In this document: positions 32,216 through 32,510 of the stretch, piece by piece
Numbering within the stretch: the stretch's first letter is position 1
Layout of the letters: every line of letters starts with the position of its first letter
Assembly (NCBI RefSeq): GCF_002879865.1
Contig: NZ_PNXY01000048.1
Location: forward strand, 1-32,510
From: Paraburkholderia rhynchosiae
GTDB lineage: Bacteria > Pseudomonadota > Gammaproteobacteria > Burkholderiales > Burkholderiaceae
Direction: 5' to 3'
DNA: 32,510 nt
Position numbers and translations under genes: made by a program
Notes under the pieces: model-generated
Database searches by the model: none
The model's input: the letters and a program-made list of their open reading frames with translations, nothing else
What the model was told of the DNA's origin: nothing

Positions 32216-32510
32216 ATGAATATCGTGATTCTGGCGGCAGGCACCGGTAAGCGCATGCGTTCCGCGCTTCCCAAGGTGCTCCATCCCCTGGCCGGCCGGC
32301 CGCTCCTCGCTCATGTCATCGACACTGCCCGTACGCTCAAGCCAATGCGGCTCGTCGTGGTGATCGGCCATGGCGCAGAAGCCGTACGCGAGACCGTCGC
32401 CGCGCCCGACGTGCAGTTTGCCGTGCAGGAACAGCAGTTCGGCACGGGCCACGCGGTGCAGCAGGCTTTGCCGCTTCTCGATCCTTCCGTGCCCACGCTC
32501 GTGCTTTACG
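32216..32510 (+). CDS. glmU: bifunctional GlmU, N-terminal part (cut by the window edge)
   Basis: The first 98 codons of GlmU, which acetylates GlcN-1-P and then joins it to UTP to make UDP-GlcNAc. The uridylyltransferase signature MNIVILAAGTGKRMRSALPK, with LHPLAGRPLLAHVIDTAR, RLVVVIGHGAEAVRET and QEQQFGTGHAVQQALPLL, is plain. The left-handed beta-helix acetyltransferase half lies beyond the window. ATG 32216 is the family start; there is no strong ribosome binding site. With GlmS it would supply PgaC with substrate. Confidence 0.95.
   Translation, partial: MNIVILAAGTGKRMRSALPKVLHPLAGRPLLAHVIDTARTLKPMRLVVVIGHGAEAVRETVAAPDVQFAVQEQQFGTGHAVQQALPLLDPSVPTLVLY

Overview
The window looks like chromosomal DNA from a Burkholderiaceae bacterium, most like Paraburkholderia or Caballeronia. 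This is inferred from high GC with strong GC3 bias in the intact genes, from pgaABCD and GlmS/GlmU protein sequences of beta-proteobacterial type, and from the IS remnants. No tRNA, rRNA or CRISPR array was recognised.

Positions 1-22,970 form an accessory, decaying region. It holds broken transposase genes of five families (IS110, ISL3, IS6, IS3, IS1182) and fragments or frameshifted copies of ordinary genes: a VOC protein, a DinB protein, a DUF2182 membrane protein, a SAM methyltransferase and two small hypothetical genes. Intact genes stand among them: a DUF1428 protein (1723-2076), an AbrB/PIN toxin-antitoxin pair with a perfect palindromic operator (2737-3413), an orphan 1815-residue hybrid sensor kinase (4735-10182, minus), and a SARP-like/alpha-beta hydrolase fusion (12755-14305, minus) divergent from an FAD monooxygenase (14423-15790). 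These are followed by an SRPBCC protein, a berberine-bridge-type FAD oxidase, a small dimeric-barrel-like protein, and a MazEF pair whose antitoxin seems to have lost its normal stop codon.

Positions 22,974-32,510 are a compact biosynthetic operon on the plus strand: pgaA-pgaB-pgaC-pgaD (export, deacetylation and synthesis of poly-beta-1,6-N-acetylglucosamine, PNAG), then glmS, an unrecognised secreted protein of 409 aa, and the start of glmU, cut by the window edge. GlmS and GlmU make UDP-GlcNAc, the substrate of PgaC, so the locus seems to couple precursor supply to polymer synthesis. The secreted protein between glmS and glmU is the best candidate for an undescribed PNAG component. Two adjacent hairpins precede pgaA, the second pairing its Shine-Dalgarno sequence, and a terminator-like hairpin lies just before glmU. 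The operon may therefore be controlled at the RNA level at both ends.
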